Shown: positions 62,155 through 64,000 of the stretch, one piece after another
Position numbering within the stretch: position 1 is the stretch's first letter
How the letters are laid out: each line of letters starts with the position of its first letter
From: Zingiber officinale
Lineage: Eukaryota; Streptophyta; Magnoliopsida; Zingiberales; Zingiberaceae
Length of the DNA: 64,000 bases
Direction: 5' to 3'
Assembly: GCF_018446385.1 (NCBI RefSeq)
Contig: NC_055990.1
Span: 130,770,996 to 130,834,995, forward strand
Made by a program: the position numbers and the translations under genes
The notes under the pieces: model-generated
Databases searched by the model: none
What the model was told of the DNA's origin: nothing
The model's input: only the letters and a program-made list of their open reading frames with translations

Positions 62155-62870
62155 TATACCTCTTGGAACAGGATAAATGTCATAAAAACAATGTAGCAAA
62201 ATTATCAAAGGAAGAGATAAGTCTTGATTTTAGAGTACTAAATCATTATTGTGCTAGCCCAACTAAAGTGGTTAAAAAGACGCAACACTTGACCCCTTTA
62301 GTATATTGATAAAGCACTACTGTATTTTTCAAATCGGCATAGATGATCATCTGGATCTGACTAATCGTTATATTCCATAACATGGGACATACGAAAATGA
62401 CATGTAAATATTTTCATAAAATCTCTTCAAAAAAGGGGATCTATCGAGCAATCATTCTTTTGGAGGAAAAAAATCTAAACAGGATCTTTCTCTAGTAAAA
62501 TATTGTTAAAATGAGACACCATCGATGACTAAACAATAGGTGTATCAATGATAGGTTGTTTGTCATACCAATATTTAAAAGTAACTCCTCTAGAGCTATG
62601 TGAAATAGGAGTAATTACTAGCGGCCTTTTGGCAGGTAGCATTTCTCTTCCTCCAGATGGACGAGGATTACCCTCAAGTCATTGAGCTTCTTCTAAGATT
62701 GTTGCCACCAAACATGAGATTTTCTTTGTAACCTTGAATCTCGACTACCTTTATTAGGGTTTGGAAACGAAGGTTGGGAAGATCCAACCTCCGACTAATC
62801 ATCCATCTTCGCTTTATTGGATTGAGTCATAGTAACTTTTTGTAAGAGTTTCTCACAGATGACGCCAATT
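62155..62870 (-). pseudogene. gag: Decayed gag of element X and its primer-binding-site region
   Basis: From the right: AATTGGCGTCATCTGTGAG (62870-62852), then a start-like MTQSNKAKMDD near 62830 with stops soon after, then (about 62390-62160) fragments resembling SDPDDHLCRFEKYS and CSKRY in shifting frames. These align in order with the gag of the Tat-like element (TDPDDHLGKFDN, SSRRYQKT). The frame ends at SKRY where element Y begins. Confidence 0.6.
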
Positions 62871-63887
62871 TGATGACTCCTTTTTCAAAATGCTCGGACT
62901 ACTCTTTCTCCGCAAGTCCTCTTCTCTCATATCACCTTGTGGATCTAAGAAAGTAACCCGGAATAAAGTCGGGTCGGCTCCTCTAGCGCAGCCCCTCTAA
63001 TGCTCAAGTCAGTAATTAGTGGAGGGAGAGAAAGTAAAGGAAGAAGAAGAACCTAAAGAAAAAAGGGTTGCCTCCGCTAGTTAGAAACTGAAGACCATCG
63101 TGCATGGAAGCTACTATCTGAGGGGTTTATATAGTTGTTAGAAGAGAATCTTCACGCCACCTACCTTCGAGCCTTTTTACTTCTTCCCTCTTGAGTCGGT
63201 GAAGACGCAGTTTCTAATGATCTGTTACCGTGCTTCCAATCCTTGACTACCATGTAAAGTTAAGAAAGCTTCTAGAGAACCGCTTCTATCACCCATTACT
63301 TATCCCTCATTCACTGATTGCCATATATTATGAGGAAAGAATCATGGAAACCTCCTAAGACATCTATTACTTGCCTTTCCAATATCAATCGCCATGTAAG
63401 ATGGGGAAGGAATCAAAGGAACCACCTCTAACACTTCTCCATTCAACCATCACCACGCATTACTAACTAGAATAAAGAGTCGCTTAATAATATTGCTCTA
63501 TGGACCCTAATATTATTGCCCTATGGAACTTAATGATGCCGCTCTATGGAACTAAGCATTATTGCTCGGCGAACCTCATTAGCACTGTTCTTCGGGACTT
63601 TGGTGATATTGCTCTATGAACCTCTATGCGGTTGCTATGTGGAACTGAGCATTATTGCTCGGTGAGCCTCAATAACATTATTCTGCGAGACTTTGGTGAT
63701 ATTGTTCTACGAACCTCCATGCGGTTGCTCTATGAAAACTTTACATTATTGCTCAGTGGACCTGCGGTCACTCTGCGGAAACTTAACATTATTGCTTTGC
63801 AATATTTATTCAACCCTAGAGCAGGAACTTAGTTATATTGCTCAAAAGAACCTGTTATATCCCTTGGGGTAAATCCGACTACCATCA
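62871..63887 (-). repeat. Element X right LTR (uninterrupted)
   Basis: Starts TGATGACTCCTTTTT and ends ACTACCATCA, followed by the CATAT duplication. It shows what the split left LTR looked like. The 63484-63800 part consists of diverged ~30-bp units (ATTGCTCGGCGAACCTCATT-like). Confidence 0.88.
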
Positions 63888-64000
63888 CATATATTATGTC
63901 TTTATTCTACAAAGCCTAAAACTTTTCTCTTCTAGTATTTTCCACCAAGATTTTAGTTTAGTATTTACTCATTCACGTATTTCATCTACTAAAATAATAT
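63888..64000 (-). mobile_element. LINE reverse-transcriptase fragment, proximal (N-terminal) piece, cut by window edge
   Basis: The minus strand encodes IILVDEIRE, a stop, VNTKLKSWWKILEEKSFRLC and RIKT, the segment just after the RT catalytic ADD box (which would be at the window edge). It continues directly, after one copy of CATAT, into MKFKFSNIRR at 38988 leftward. Confidence 0.8.

Larger units (their letters stand above)
38989..63887 (-). mobile_element. Element X: gypsy-type LTR retrotransposon with truncated gag, split by two later insertions
   Basis: Two similar LTRs bound it: 38989-50647 (split by the Tat-like element; 227 + 805 bp net) and 62871-63887 (1017 bp). Both start TGATGACTCCTTTTT and end in CCATCA or ATCATCA. 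A perfect 5-bp duplication CATAT lies at 38984-38988 and 63888-63892. On the minus strand the sequence after the right-hand LTR is AATTGGCGTCATCTGTGAG, a primer-binding-site-like motif of the TTGGCGCC type. The net internal region, after removing nested DNA, is about 2.5 kb and encodes only a decayed gag, so X is non-autonomous. Recognising it as one element depends on the matching LTR pair and TSD, which are clear. Confidence 0.88.

Overview
The window is nuclear DNA of a flowering plant. Genes have GT-AG introns, an Au-type SINE is present, and most of the sequence is LTR, CACTA, hAT and LINE transposon DNA. The gag/pol style and the very GC-rich choline-transporter exon suggest a monocot, possibly Zingiberales. 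That placement is an inference and not secure.

Layout. 1-939: 5' end of an hAT (BED finger plus DUF659) transposase gene on the minus strand, followed by about 2.4 kb of extreme AT-rich DNA and a short GC-rich block that may be its upstream exon. 4989-14839 (minus): a decayed but still intron-containing copy of replication factor C subunit 3 (RFC3), with ten recognisable exons, two nonsense codons and a 2-nt frameshift. Its introns hold an Au SINE, a Harbinger-like MITE and an LTR-type fragment. 17627-19756 (plus): an intact three-exon choline-transporter-like (CTL) gene. 22776-23282 (minus): an intact A20/AN1 stress-associated protein gene with a TATA box and a probable 5'UTR intron.

From about 24.86 kb to the end the window is a nested transposon stack built on one short LINE reverse-transcriptase fragment (minus strand), now split into three pieces (24863-24940, 38584-38988, 63888-64000). 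A 13.6-kb CACTA element (24941-38583, 3-bp TSD 'gat') separates the first two. A gypsy-type element here called X (38989-63887, 5-bp TSD 'catat') separates the last two. X is itself interrupted by a Tat-like Ty3/gypsy element (39216-49842) inside its left LTR. Its internal region is interrupted by a Ty1/copia element (52327-61985, TSD 'atact') that sits in a further LTR-like fragment. Removing CACTA or X with one TSD copy rejoins the LINE reading frame, which confirms the boundaries.

The most notable structures are: the CACTA element, which carries seven tandem copies of a ~657-bp unit rich in a self-complementary motif plus a transposase gene and a Transposase_24-like gene, each with a single-nucleotide frame break; the Tat-like element, which carries a three-exon antisense gene and a 65-bp tandem array; and a recurrent pattern of stop codons explicable as C-to-T changes in gag-pol, in the antisense gene and in the RFC3 copy.

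Only the CTL and A20/AN1 genes look like functional host genes. The hAT gene is open as far as it can be seen.
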